A stretch of 64,000 bases of DNA. Source: Arthrobacter citreus. Lineage in GTDB: Bacteria > Bacillota > Bacilli > Bacillales > Bacillaceae_G. Both the position numbers and the translations under genes were made by a program. The notes under the pieces are model-generated. The model searched no databases. It was given only the letters and a program-made list of their open reading frames with translations, and was not told where the DNA came from. Shown here piece after piece: positions 25,803-36,000 of this stretch (position 1 is the stretch's first letter; every line of letters starts with the position of its first letter). The stretch spans positions 2,666,001 through 2,730,000 of the forward strand of contig CP053688.1 of the NCBI GenBank assembly GCA_013200995.1, in the 5' to 3' direction.

Positions 25803-25839
25803 ATCCTAAATTAAGATAGACATTTTCTTAATTTAGGAT
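25803..25839 (-). other. Strong intergenic hairpin without T-run
   Basis: ATCCTAAATTAAG and CTTAATTTAGGAT form a perfect 13-bp stem 10 nt downstream of the 25849-26061 gene. Neither side has a clear T-run, so it may be an atypical terminator or an mRNA 3'-end stabiliser. Confidence 0.5.
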
Positions 25840-25848
25840 CACATTAGT

Positions 25849-26061
25849 TTAACTTTCAATAGAAAAATCACTTTGTTTATCCTTCATAAAATAAGGACTT
25901 ACTATAAAAATTATACCTGTTATTACAATTACAACTCCTAAAAATACGTAATAAGTTTCATTTGATTTATTTATTAAATTGCGTACAACATCGATATATT
26001 TTAGTGCACTTAATAAAATAAGTACCCCAATTAACATGTAATTTGCCTTTTTAAATTCCAT
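25849..26061 (-). CDS. Small two-pass membrane protein, unknown function
   Basis: This 70-residue protein has two membrane segments (about residues 8-26 and 39-58). A short polar loop (NLINKSNETYY) joins them, and the tail is charged. The start is secure: AAGGAGGGG lies about 8 nt upstream of the ATG at 26061. It has no recognised family and stands between the lactate permease and the cobalamin cluster, separated from both by hairpins. Confidence 0.6.
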   Translation of the reverse strand: MEFKKANYMLIGVLILLSALKYIDVVRNLINKSNETYYVFLGVVIVITGIIFIVSPYFMKDKQSDFSIES

Positions 26062-26147
26062 TTCTCGTCCCCTCCTTATAAAAATACTATCATAATTTTA
26101 TTTCGTAGACCCCCGGTAATATTTTCATAAAAAGTTCACATTTATTA

Positions 26148-26275
26148 CTTTACAATAAAGAAAACTCGCTGATTGGCGAAGACAGTGGGGTATTTGCACT
26201 TATACTTAATTCCTAAAATTGAAAACTACGTCGTTTGTTCTTCTGCCAATTTATACTTTCTTAATGTACAAAAAA
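26148..26275 (-). repeat. Structured repeat element, copy 1, downstream of the cobalamin operon
   Basis: About 125 bp are clearly related to 36473-36610. Shared blocks on the plus strand are CAATAAAGAAAACTCGC, GGCGAAGA, TTGCACTTATA, TAAAATTG, ACGTCG, CTGCCAAT and TTCTTAATGT. It is in the same orientation as copy 2. On the minus strand it begins directly after the operon terminator and carries a conserved TATAAG-like hexamer. The two copies bracket the cobalamin uptake cluster. Confidence 0.75.
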
Positions 26276-26299
26276 ACATAACCAAATGTTATGTTTTCA
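26270..26299 (-). terminator. Terminator of the cobalamin uptake operon
   Basis: On the minus strand AACATAAC pairs with GTTATGTT and is followed by a run of seven T residues, about 35 nt after the stop of the ECF S-component gene. Confidence 0.85.
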
Positions 26300-26333
26300 G
26301 TGAATGACAGAAGCTATCGATATATACTTTTTC

Positions 26334-27059
26334 TTATCGACTTTCTACTAAACCATATTTCTTCTTTATTCGTTCTAATTTTTCGATCATTGGATTAGCA
26401 AGGATCGCTAAAAAGATGACCGTTGCTGCTGCGTGGCCTAGATCAAATGGTACACCGGATAAATATGTTGCTATGAGAGCTTCCCAAGTTGGGTGTGAAG
26501 ACCACATTAATAGTGCCCCAAAGTTTATGATTCCGCCATAGATAAAAAATGTTGATAGTCCACCGAAAAGACAAAGGATAAGCCTTTTTTTGGGGAGTCT
26601 ATTTTTATGAAATATTAGTCCAGCAATAAATCCAATGATTCCAAAACAAAACATTTGCCATGGAGTCCATGGACCTTGACCAAAGAAGAAATTTGATACA
26701 AAGCCTGACATTGCTCCAACTAAAAATCCACTTTCAGCTCCAAAGGTTACCCCGGCAATAATGACGATTGCAACAACCGGCTTAAACTGGGGGATCCAAA
26801 AAAATGCTGCTCTTCCAGCTACGGCAATCGCACATAGTACTGCGATCACAATTAACTCCCTTGCTTGAGGACGGCGCCTTTCAAAAACCATTCCAAATGG
26901 AAGCATAGAATAGAAAATAATTAGAAGACTAATCAAATAATATTTTCTATCATTTAATAGTAAGATTCCACATGCAATTGTAAGTGGAATTACTATTAAG
27001 ATTAGAAAGGTCGCTAGCATACTTCTTTTTCTTGATTTTATTGCATTGCCATTTTGCAT
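26334..27059 (-). CDS. ECF transporter S component, probably cobalamin (CbrT-like)
   Basis: This 241-residue membrane protein has about seven to eight hydrophobic segments. The ECF substrate-capture signature is visible in VCAIAVAGRAAFFWIPQFKP and FGAESGFLVGAMSGFVSNFF followed by GQGPWTPWQMFCFG. Its size and motifs match S components of cobalamin ECF importers (CbrT type). The riboswitch at the head of the operon supports cobalamin as ligand. Its start overlaps the end of the ATPase gene by 22 nt. Other corrinoid or cobalt ligands are possible. Confidence 0.85.
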   Translation of the reverse strand: MQNGNAIKSRKRSMLATFLILIVIPLTIACGILLLNDRKYYLISLLIIFYSMLPFGMVFERRRPQARELIVIAVLCAIAVAGRAAFFWIPQFKPVVAIVIIAGVTFGAESGFLVGAMSGFVSNFFFGQGPWTPWQMFCFGIIGFIAGLIFHKNRLPKKRLILCLFGGLSTFFIYGGIINFGALLMWSSHPTWEALIATYLSGVPFDLGHAAATVIFLAILANPMIEKLERIKKKYGLVESR

Positions 27060-28711
27060 AATGCAATCACATCCTCATTTGTTATGGCATCTTTAAAGTA
27101 GTTGCGAGATATGCGATTTGCTGCAGTTGTATAAAAACTATTACCACCAAAGAACTCTGTAGCAGTACTTTCCGAAATTAAATTACCATCGAAAAATAGT
27201 CCACAATTGTCTGTATGTTTTGCACAAAATTCCAGATCATGTGATACCATCAAAATCGTTACACCAGTTTGAGTAAGTTCTTTTAAAATTTTGGCAAACT
27301 TTTCTTTAAAACAGTTATCTAAACCTTTAGTAGGCTCATCTAGTAATAGAATCTTAGGTTCTAAAAGTAATATTTTCGCTAGCGCTACTCGTTGCTGCTC
27401 TCCGCCACTTAAATCATAAGGGTGTTCCTTTAGCAAATGCTCTATTTCAACTAAGATAGAAACATCAGAAATTTTCTTGTTCATCTCCTCTTTACTAAAT
27501 GTTCGATCCTTTACAATCGAATATAAATCAAGCTCTACAGTCTTTTTCACAAATAAGCTCTGAGGATTTTGAGGTAATACGCCTAAATTTTTATGAAATA
27601 GCTCTTTATTATTGTATTTCGCAACTGGTTTTCCATTTAGTAAAACTTTTCCACGATAAGGTTTATTATTTCCTGCTATTACTGATAGAGTTGTTGATTT
27701 TCCTGTTCCATTTCCACCCATAATGGCATAAAATTTACCTTTTTGTATTTTAAGAGACAAACTTTTTAAAATATCCGTCCCATTTTTTTCATACTTAAAC
27801 CATACATCTTTCAATTCAATGGCGTTTTCGTTGTTATTCATATCATTTTTCACTTGAGAATTCTGCTCTTTTATGGATTTGCCATTAAGAAAATTATCTA
27901 AAAAATTTCTTCCGTCTCGAACCGTAACGGGGCATTCCTCATTACTAGGCAAGCTCGAATAGATTTGCATGGCACTTGGCAACGCACTTATTAAATCAAT
28001 TTTTTCATTCATTAAACATTCACAAACACGTACAGGTGTATCGTGAACAATTATCTTACCGTTTTCCATTGCGATTACTTTATCAGCCATCGGAAAAACT
28101 TCTTCTAATCGATGTTCTGTTAAGATGATCGTAACGCCTAATTCATTATTTATCTTTTTAATTGCTTCCAAAAACTCGGCCGCTGCAATTGGATCTAATT
28201 GTGAGGTTGGCTCGTCTAGTATTAATACTTCTGGTTGCATTGCCATAACTGATGCTAAATTTAACAGCTGCTTTTGACCACCAGATAGCTCACTCACATT
28301 TTTCATAAACCAATTTTGAATACCAAAAAAACTAGCCATTTCTGCTACTCTTAGTCGTATTGTTTGATTATCAATTCCAAGACTTTCTAATCCAAATGCA
28401 AGCTCATGCCACACTTTATCAGTTACGATTTGATTATCCGGGTTTTGCGACACAAAACCTATTTTACTCGCTACTGTTCGTAAATCTAGTGATTCAATTG
28501 GTTCATTCATAAAGTTTATTTCGCCACTTCGATTTCCATGAGGTGTAATAATTGTTTTTAAATGTCGTAATAATGTTGTTTTACCACAACCCGATTTTCC
28601 GATTATGACTGTAAAATCACCTCGATTTATATTAACTGAAACATCATCAATCGCTTTATATTCTCTTTCTGGATAAGAAAAGGTTAGCTGTTTGATTTGA
28701 TAGATTTCCAT
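27038..28711 (-). CDS. ECF transporter energising subunit, two fused ABC ATPase domains
   Basis: This protein of about 557 residues has two ABC cassettes. The first has GKSGCGKTTL and LSGGQKQLLNLAS. The second has GGNGTGKSTT and LSGGEQQRVALAK. Both have Walker B stretches ending in LDEPT. It therefore replaces the separate EcfA and EcfA' subunits. The ATG at 28711 is used because GGAGG lies 7 nt upstream; 26 extra residues in the longer reading have no ribosome binding site. It overlaps ecfT by 28 nt and the S-component gene by 22 nt, indicating tight coupling. Confidence 0.92.
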   Translation of the reverse strand: MEIYQIKQLTFSYPEREYKAIDDVSVNINRGDFTVIIGKSGCGKTTLLRHLKTIITPHGNRSGEINFMNEPIESLDLRTVASKIGFVSQNPDNQIVTDKVWHELAFGLESLGIDNQTIRLRVAEMASFFGIQNWFMKNVSELSGGQKQLLNLASVMAMQPEVLILDEPTSQLDPIAAAEFLEAIKKINNELGVTIILTEHRLEEVFPMADKVIAMENGKIIVHDTPVRVCECLMNEKIDLISALPSAMQIYSSLPSNEECPVTVRDGRNFLDNFLNGKSIKEQNSQVKNDMNNNENAIELKDVWFKYEKNGTDILKSLSLKIQKGKFYAIMGGNGTGKSTTLSVIAGNNKPYRGKVLLNGKPVAKYNNKELFHKNLGVLPQNPQSLFVKKTVELDLYSIVKDRTFSKEEMNKKISDVSILVEIEHLLKEHPYDLSGGEQQRVALAKILLLEPKILLLDEPTKGLDNCFKEKFAKILKELTQTGVTILMVSHDLEFCAKHTDNCGLFFDGNLISESTATEFFGGNSFYTTAANRISRNYFKDAITNEDVIALCKMAMQ

Positions 28712-29574
28712 TTCAAATCCTCCATTATATTCAGAATCATAGGGGTAAATAAAAATAACAAGTAAGTAAAATAAACAAAAAGATTCCATATCGTTAAAGG
28801 CTTTATTAAAATCGCTGGATAGTATTTAATAGATGTAATTCCTTGATACGTGCCAATTAAAATAATGGTAGTACATACAATAAAGATCACTAATATTATT
28901 CGATCTCTTTTTTCGAATTTAAAAATTGAGAATGCAGTACGACCTTTAAGTCCATAACCGCGAGATTTCATTGAGTCGGCTGTTTCTATTCCATTTTCTA
29001 ATGCCCAAGTAACTAATATGGAAATAATGTTAAGACCATTTTTTACACGATGAAAAACATTGCCATTTGACGTAGATTTACCAATACATCTTTGTGCTTC
29101 AGCAATCTCTTTTATTCTCATTTTAAATCTAGGAACAAATCGTAACACCATCGAGAATATTAAAGATAAACTTGGCAGGATTCTTCCAAATAGATAGATA
29201 AATTTATCCGAAGTCATTACGGCATTATAGCAAGCAAACCAATTAATGACAGTAACAAGCATACAAGCAACTGCAATACCATATAAAATTGATTCAAGTG
29301 TTATTGGATTCCCATCGTCAATATAATAAAGAATCGTCACACCTGCGTGACTAAAGGTTGGATTTATAATTGCTGCAATAATCATTGTTGGAAGCATCAT
29401 AAAGAAATTAAATTTGACCGATTTGACTCCGTTTAAATAAATTGAATAGCTGACTGCCACTAAAAGTGAAATGATTAATAGGGCAGGATGAAGAAAAAAC
29501 ATTGAAAAAATAATGACTGCTGTAAAATAAAACATATTTATGAAAGGATGGCATGATGAGAAAGCATCCCTCAT
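28684..29574 (-). CDS. ECF transporter T component (EcfT)
   Basis: This 296-residue membrane protein with about six hydrophobic segments belongs to the CbiQ/EcfT family. The coupling helices carry the two Ala-Arg-Gly-like motifs that contact the ATPases, here AEAQRCIGK and ADSMKSRGYG. It overlaps the DUF4430 lipoprotein gene by 4 nt upstream and the ATPase gene downstream. With the neighbouring ATPase and S component it makes a self-contained (group I) ECF importer. Confidence 0.9.
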   Translation of the reverse strand: MRDAFSSCHPFINMFYFTAVIIFSMFFLHPALLIISLLVAVSYSIYLNGVKSVKFNFFMMLPTMIIAAIINPTFSHAGVTILYYIDDGNPITLESILYGIAVACMLVTVINWFACYNAVMTSDKFIYLFGRILPSLSLIFSMVLRFVPRFKMRIKEIAEAQRCIGKSTSNGNVFHRVKNGLNIISILVTWALENGIETADSMKSRGYGLKGRTAFSIFKFEKRDRIILVIFIVCTTIILIGTYQGITSIKYYPAILIKPLTIWNLFVYFTYLLFLFTPMILNIMEDLKWKSIKSNS

Positions 29575-30488
29575 TGATTCTCTACTCCTTCTACATACCC
29601 TCCGACATCACGTCCTAAATCGCATGTATAAACCCATTCAATGACATCTCCATCTTTTAGTTCATAACGACTTGCTCCGTAATTTGGAAACCATCCATTT
29701 ACTTTGTACATCCAACCAGAAAGCTCACCACAATCAAATTCATAAATATTATTGATTCCTTCAATATAAGCGCTATTATATGCCGGGTAAAATTCCATTT
29801 CCATTTGAATTTTGGATGCTCTCGTTTCGCGTTTCAATACATCTAGGACGCTTTCTCCTTCTGAAAACTCAACTGTCCTTTTTGCCATGATTACTCCATC
29901 TTTTGGCAAAACAGATAATTTATCTTGGTTAAACTTGTCCATATTATTTAAAATCGTGTCACAAACAATTGAAATGGTAGCAGTTAATTTTTTAGTAGGA
30001 ACAACTGCAGGATCACCAGGTTCTACTGGTTTTGGTTTATCCTTTGGTACTGGATCCGTTTGATATTTATCCTTTTTGCCACTTGCTGGTTTTTTCGTCG
30101 TTGCAACGTCATTCTTCTTTGTATCTTTCGGAGGAGCATTCGACTTCTTTTCTGTTTTATCTGTGCTACTTGATTTTTTTTCTTGAGTTGGTGTTTTATT
30201 TACTTCCTTTTTTGTCTCCTCTTTTTTGGGGCTTTCCGTTTGCTCTTGTTTGACTTCGTTACTTTGCTTTTTATCAGAGGTTTGCTTTTTTTCATCACTC
30301 TGTTTTTTTTCAGTAGGCTTTTTTTCGGTGCTTTCTTTTGCGTTATTCTCATTAATTGTGTTAACTACTGATTGAGATATTCCGTCGTTCGGAATTTGCT
30401 TTTTTCCTTCGGCGGAATCATTTTTTCCACAGCCAATTAGCAATGTCGGTATAAGTAATAGAAGTATGGAAACTAACCACTTTTTCAT
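29571..30488 (-). CDS. DUF4430 (transcobalamin C-terminal-like) lipoprotein
   Basis: This 305-residue lipoprotein has lipobox LIGC (cysteine about residue 20). A long low-complexity Lys/Glu/Thr/Pro linker (about residues 30-160) can span the wall. The C-terminal DUF4430 domain has FSEGESVLDVLKRETRASKI and SGWMYKVNGWFPNYGASRYE, then KDGDVIEWVYT. DUF4430 is the domain type that forms the beta domain of transcobalamin and intrinsic factor. I infer that it receives cobalamin from the large surface proteins and hands it to the ECF importer, whose genes follow with a 4-nt overlap. Confidence 0.85.
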   Translation of the reverse strand: MKKWLVSILLLLIPTLLIGCGKNDSAEGKKQIPNDGISQSVVNTINENNAKESTEKKPTEKKQSDEKKQTSDKKQSNEVKQEQTESPKKEETKKEVNKTPTQEKKSSSTDKTEKKSNAPPKDTKKNDVATTKKPASGKKDKYQTDPVPKDKPKPVEPGDPAVVPTKKLTATISIVCDTILNNMDKFNQDKLSVLPKDGVIMAKRTVEFSEGESVLDVLKRETRASKIQMEMEFYPAYNSAYIEGINNIYEFDCGELSGWMYKVNGWFPNYGASRYELKDGDVIEWVYTCDLGRDVGGYVEGVENQ

Positions 30489-30513
30489 CGCATTCCCCTC
30501 CTTATTAAAGTAT

Positions 30514-30548
30514 TGAAACGACCGCTAATTTAGCTAGAGGTCGTTTCA
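30514..30548 (-). other. Intercistronic hairpin GAAACGACC, copy 1
   Basis: GAAACGACC and GGTCGTTTC form a perfect stem between two genes of the cobalamin operon, without a T-run. The same stem recurs at 33002-33035. It may stabilise or process the polycistronic mRNA. Confidence 0.6.
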
Positions 30549-30596
30549 ACTAAAAAAACATCCATTTCGAGCATATTTTTTTTATGTTATAGATTA

Positions 30597-32915
30597 CTAT
30601 TTAACTGTTACAATCGTATTTGCACTTTTATTTCCTGCTCGATCTACTACATAAATTGTTAGTTTCGTTTTCTTCTTTTGTTTTGCTATTTTTACAGAGT
30701 ACGCTCCAGAGGATGATACTTTTGAAGTTCCAATCTTTTTAGAGCCTTGAAGTATATAAATCGTACTATACCCTTCTGCTTTTCCAGTAACTTTCGTAGT
30801 AGAGCTTGAAATACTCTTTACTGACGGTTTAGTTGGAGCTTTTTTATCGATGTAAAATACAACTGTTCTTTTATTTCCTTTCAAATCAGTTACAGTGACA
30901 GTATATTTAGCAGACGCTGAGTAAACTTTACTAGATGAATACGGATAAGACTTTCCGTTTATCGTATACGTAGCTGTTAAAATGCCAACATTATCGCTTA
31001 TTTGGACTGTTTTATTTACTTTGTAATAGGCATTATTTGTTACACCTTTTATCGTTGGTAATGTTTTATCAGCCTTAATCAGCGCAAGTCTAGCTTCTGC
31101 TGCAGTAAGTTTAGAAATACTTCCTACAAGTGTTTTTTGATTTGAGTCAAGTGCATTGTAACTAGAACGGGCTGCTTTAATCGCCGTTTCACTTGTTAAT
31201 CTGACACTTCCTACAGTTGGTAAAGCCGAAATTTTATCTTTAACAGCTTTTGCCGCATTTTTTAAATTAGTAATTATTTTTTCAGCCGATACGAGTTTAG
31301 TTAAAGCTGTAGAACTTACGAAAGCTTTTTGTGGTGCTGTTAATCCGTTATATGCCGCTCTTGCAGCTACAATAGCTGATTCATTCGTAAGCTTTATTTG
31401 TGAAGGTAATGCATTGATTTTATTTTGAACTTCACTTGCTTTAGCTTGATTTTTTAATGTAGTAATTGCAGTTTCTGCTGCGACTAATTTGTTTAATACA
31501 TTAATAGATACTTTTTCTTTTTGAGTGTGAGTTAAGCCATCATATGCCTTGCGAGCTGATACTACCGAAGCTTCATTTGCTAGTGTAATAGTAGTTGGTA
31601 GAGCATTTATTTGATTAACGACTAGATCGACTAATGTCGTTTCGTTTTTTAATGCTCTAAGTGCATCCTCAGCATCAACTAATCGATCTAAAACTACCGA
31701 CGCTACTAATCCTTTTTGAGCTAGTCCTAACCCATCATAAGCCGTTCGAGCAGCAACAATTGCTGGCTCGTCCACAAGTGCGATTGTAGCTGGTAAACCA
31801 TTAATTTGTTTAGTGACGATCGTTACAGGGGCATCTGTCATATTATAAAGGCTGTTTTTTCCATTTAAGAATCGGTCATAAGATTCAAGAGCATACGCCC
31901 CTTGATCGGTAGCCATGCCATCTGCACTACCTTCTAAAACATGCTTGAATCCTCCACCGTCTACATAAAACTTAAGAAGTGCAGTCACTAAATTTCCATT
32001 TGGCTTTACAAATCGACTATCGGTTGCTGGATTTACACCTAATGCTGTTAAAGCTACGATCGCTTGTGCAATACTTTCGCTAGATGTTGAGCCCCAAGCA
32101 GTAAATCCTCCATCTGTGTTCTGTAGGTTTGATAGTGCTGTCACTGCTCGATCAATTGCGCCACTCACCTCAGGCATTGATTCGTATGGAGCTAACGCTT
32201 GTAGTGCCATTGCAGTAATATCAGGATCTGGCGCTGAGCCAGATAAGGCAAAACCTCCTGCTTGATCAGTACCCTTTTTTATTTCCTTACTTAATATAAA
32301 ATCAATATATTTTTCTCTCGTTGCTTGTTTGGTAGAATCTGCAATAGTAGGAATCTCATAATGATTCGAATCAAATGCGATTAAAGCAAAAATACCTCCA
32401 TTAATACCTTGATAAATTGTTTTAGAGTAATCGGCAAGTGGTGTTAATAAATTGTAACCACCTACATTCGTAGGATCTTTTCCTAATGCACTAAGTGCGA
32501 GTATTAACCTTGAGTATTCAGTATTTTTTGATGTGGACAGCACACCTTTATCTGATTTCACTTGATCGGCGATACGATTATAGTAGTTAACAAAATATTG
32601 TGCGGGTACATTATAGTTCCCCCTTGCTAAAGACAGTACTGACCATTCACCTGAAATTGTTCCAAAACTTGGATTAGGAACTTTAGTTAATAAAAATCCT
32701 AATGAGTCATTTAGTTGGGTACTTATCGTCGCGTTGCTATTCGATTCACTTAGTTTCAATATCGAGTTTAGCCCAGCGCCGGCATTATCATATGTAATGT
32801 GAGTAGTTGGTTGTCCTAAAATCGTTGCACGGCTATCTGCATGTACGGAATTAGCCGGAACAGTAACTGAAAAAATAAAAAAACCTGATAATAATAGCCC
32901 TGATATTTTTCTCAT
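30597..32915 (-). CDS. Secreted alpha-toroid (prenyltransferase/transcobalamin-like) repeat protein, short paralogue
   Basis: This 772-residue exported protein has a signal peptide (residues 1-26). An alpha/alpha-toroid domain with squalene-cyclase/transcobalamin-like repeats follows (about 50-360: DPDITAMALQALAPY, NTDGGFTAWGSTSSESIAQA, GMATDQGAYALESY). Then come four helical repeats of about 65 residues (about 365-615; INALPTTITLANEASVVSAR and KVSINVLNKLVAAE). A C-terminal Ig-like region ends the protein (VTGKAEGYSTIYILQGSKKI). Unlike its upstream paralogue it lacks the N-terminal DUF4430 domain. There is no LPXTG or SLH motif. The riboswitch upstream suggests that it binds cobalamin or a precursor at the surface. 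Confidence 0.8.
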   Translation of the reverse strand: MRKISGLLLSGFFIFSVTVPANSVHADSRATILGQPTTHITYDNAGAGLNSILKLSESNSNATISTQLNDSLGFLLTKVPNPSFGTISGEWSVLSLARGNYNVPAQYFVNYYNRIADQVKSDKGVLSTSKNTEYSRLILALSALGKDPTNVGGYNLLTPLADYSKTIYQGINGGIFALIAFDSNHYEIPTIADSTKQATREKYIDFILSKEIKKGTDQAGGFALSGSAPDPDITAMALQALAPYESMPEVSGAIDRAVTALSNLQNTDGGFTAWGSTSSESIAQAIVALTALGVNPATDSRFVKPNGNLVTALLKFYVDGGGFKHVLEGSADGMATDQGAYALESYDRFLNGKNSLYNMTDAPVTIVTKQINGLPATIALVDEPAIVAARTAYDGLGLAQKGLVASVVLDRLVDAEDALRALKNETTLVDLVVNQINALPTTITLANEASVVSARKAYDGLTHTQKEKVSINVLNKLVAAETAITTLKNQAKASEVQNKINALPSQIKLTNESAIVAARAAYNGLTAPQKAFVSSTALTKLVSAEKIITNLKNAAKAVKDKISALPTVGSVRLTSETAIKAARSSYNALDSNQKTLVGSISKLTAAEARLALIKADKTLPTIKGVTNNAYYKVNKTVQISDNVGILTATYTINGKSYPYSSSKVYSASAKYTVTVTDLKGNKRTVVFYIDKKAPTKPSVKSISSSTTKVTGKAEGYSTIYILQGSKKIGTSKVSSSGAYSVKIAKQKKKTKLTIYVVDRAGNKSANTIVTVK

Positions 32916-33001
32916 TTTTTTACCATATCCTCTCTTCTTTTCTAAAAACCAATAACCGTAAAAATAAATGGGATTATCATACCCTTCGACTTTAAAAAAA
33001 C

Positions 33002-33035
33002 TGAAACGACCTCTATTAAACTAGTGATCGTTTCA
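33002..33035 (-). other. Intercistronic hairpin GAAACGA, copy 2
   Basis: TGAAACGA and TCGTTTCA pair around an 18-nt loop directly downstream of the 1096-residue gene. It is related to the hairpin at 30514-30548, so each of the two paralogous genes is followed by the same stem. Confidence 0.6.
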
Positions 33036-33065
33036 ATATTACATACAGCTAGAGTATTATTAGTA

Positions 33066-36000
33066 TTATTTAACAGTTACTGTAGTTTTTGCGCCCTTAT
33101 TCCCCGCTCGATCTACTACATATACCGTTAGTTTTGTTCTTTTTTTCTGTTTTGATATTTTAACTGAGTAAGTTCCACTCGATGATACTTTTGCGGAACC
33201 AATTCTTTTTGAGCCACGATAAATATAAACCGTACTATTTGACTCTGCTTTACCAGTAACTTTTGTTGTAGAGCTCTTTATACTTTTTACTGCTGGTTTA
33301 AGAGGTGCTTTGTTATCAATATAGAAGACGATGCTTCGTTTGTTCCCTTTTAAATCAGTTGCAATAATATTGTACTTACCAGATGCTGCAAAAACTTTTC
33401 CTGAATAATAAGTGTATGACTTACCATTAAACGTAAGTTTTACATTTAACAGCCCAATATTATCACTGATTTGAATTGTTTTTTTCGTTCTATAATAGGC
33501 ATTATTTGAAATTCCTTTTATAGTTGGTAATGTTTTATCTGCTTTTATTACTGCTAGCCTAGACTCAGCTGAAGTAAGTCTAGTAATACTGCCTACTAGC
33601 GATTTTTGACTTGAATCTAAAGAATTATAAGCTGCTCGTGCTGACTTAATTGCCGATTCACTAGTTAATCTAACTTGTGATGTAGTTGGTAATGCAGCGA
33701 TTTTATCTTTCGTAGCTTTTGCGGCATTTTTTAAATTCACAATTGTTTTTTCAGCTAATACAAGCTTATTTAGTACAGTAGATGTAACTAAATTCTTTTG
33801 AGCAGTTGTTAAAGCGTTATACTCTTTTCTAGCTGCAATTACTGCAGATTCATTAGCTAACTTGATTTGTGAAGGTAATCCATTGATTTTATTTTTAACT
33901 GCATCTGCTTTTATTTGATCTTTTAAGACGATTATTTTATTTTCTGCTGCTACTAATTTATTTAATACAGTTGTAGACACTTTTCCTTTTTGAACTAGAG
34001 TTAGCCCATTGTAAGCCTCACGAGCTGATGCAATTGCCGCTTCATCCGATAGCGTAATAGTTGTCGGTAAAGCATTTATTTTGTTAACAACTGAATCTAT
34101 TAATGAAGCTTCGTTTTTTAAACTTTTAATTTCTGATTCTGCTGCAACTAATTTTCCTAAGACAGTTTCCATCACTTTTTCTTTTTGAGCTTGCGTTAAC
34201 CCATCATATGCTTCACGAGCTGACACTACCGCTGCTTCATCTTCTAAAGAAATAGTTGTCGGTAGGGCGTTTATTTTGACTATAACTGAGTCTATTAATG
34301 AAGCTGCGTCTTTTAAACTACTAATTTCTGATTCCGCCGAAACTAATTTATTTAATACAGTTTCTGATACTTTTTCTTTTTGAGCTTGCGTTAACCCATC
34401 ATATGCTTCACGAGCTGACACTACTGCTGTTTCATCTGATAAAGTAATTGATGCTGGTAATTCATTGATTTTATTAATTACTGAATCAACTAGTACTGCT
34501 TCTTCTTTTAAACTAGTAATTTCTGATTCTGCTGCAACTAATTTTACTAATACCGCTGATGGTAGTAATCCTTGTTGCGCTGCTGTTAAACCTTCATAAG
34601 CCGTTCTTGCTTTAGCAATCTCTAATTCATTTGAAATTGTAATTTTTGTAGGTAATGCATTAATTTGATTTGTAACTAAGGTTACCGGGGCATCCGTCAT
34701 GTTATATAGACTATTTTCTCCCTTAAGAAACCTGTCATACGATACAAGGGCATATGTCGCTTGATCTGTAGCCATTCCATCTACATTCCCCGTTAGAACA
34801 TGCTTGAACCCTCCGCCATTAACATAGAATTTAAGTAGTGCAGTCACCAAATTTCCATCTACTTTTACAAATCGACTGTCTGTTGCTGGATTTACACCTA
34901 CTGCTGTTAAAGCTACGATAACTTGTGAAATACTTTCGCTAGAAGTTGAACCAAATGCAGTAAATCCACCATCTGCTTTTTGAATAGTAGAGATCGCTTT
35001 TACTGCTCGATTAATTGCTGCATTTACCTCTGGTATAGATTGATATGGAGCTAATGCCTGTAATGCCATTGATGTAATGTCAGGATCAGGCGTTGTACCA
35101 AATAAAGCAAACCCTCCTGCTTGATCAGTACCCTTCTTAACTTCTTTACTTAATATATAATTAACGTATTTTTCCCTTGTTGCTTGTTTAGTAGAATCTG
35201 CAATAGTTGGTATTTGATAATTATTTGAATCGAATGCTATTAAGGCAAAAATGCCCCCGTTAATCCCTTGACTAACTGTTTTATCATAATCAGCAAGTGG
35301 AGTTAGTAAGTTGTATCCACCTACATCAGTAGAATCTTTTCCTAATGCACTAAGAGCTAATATTAATCTCGCATATTCCGTATTCTTTGATGTAGATAAA
35401 ACGCCGTTTGCTGACTTCACTGTATCGACAATACGATTGTAGTAATTAACAAAATATTGATCAGGTACATTATAGTTACCTCTTGCTAATGACAATACTG
35501 ACCATTCACCTGAACCCGTACCAAAACTTGGATTAGGAACTTTAGTCAATATATAGCCTAGTGAATCATTTAATTGCGTGCTTATATCAACATTGTTTAA
35601 AGCATCATTTAAAGTAGTCAGTGCAGTATTAACAGTAGATTGATCAACCGTTAAATTACTAAGTGTTGTATTTGCTTGATCATATGCAGTTCGAATAGAT
35701 GCCTTCGCTAATAACGCATCTTTGTTAGGTGCTGAATTTACTTCAGCTACTTTTTTTAATAAAGAATCTTTATTTGATGGTGTATAAAGTGCTTTATCCC
35801 CACCAAAACTTGAATTATCTTGTCCTAAATCTGAGCCGTATCCATAAAGTGTAAATTGCCATCTACAAACATCCCCATCTTTCGGGAATTTATCAGATGC
35901 TCCAACATTTGGAAACTCATTATTAACTGCATACATCCAACCGGACATATTATAGTAGTCAAATTCCCCTAAATAGCCCGTTTTTTGAGCTCCGTTAGCA

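Noticed and set aside
30032..30371. Phe/Leu-rich plus-strand ORFs opposite the DUF4430 lipoprotein linker
   Set aside because: They are the complement of the Lys/Glu-rich linker codons, which produces hydrophobic-looking frames by chance.
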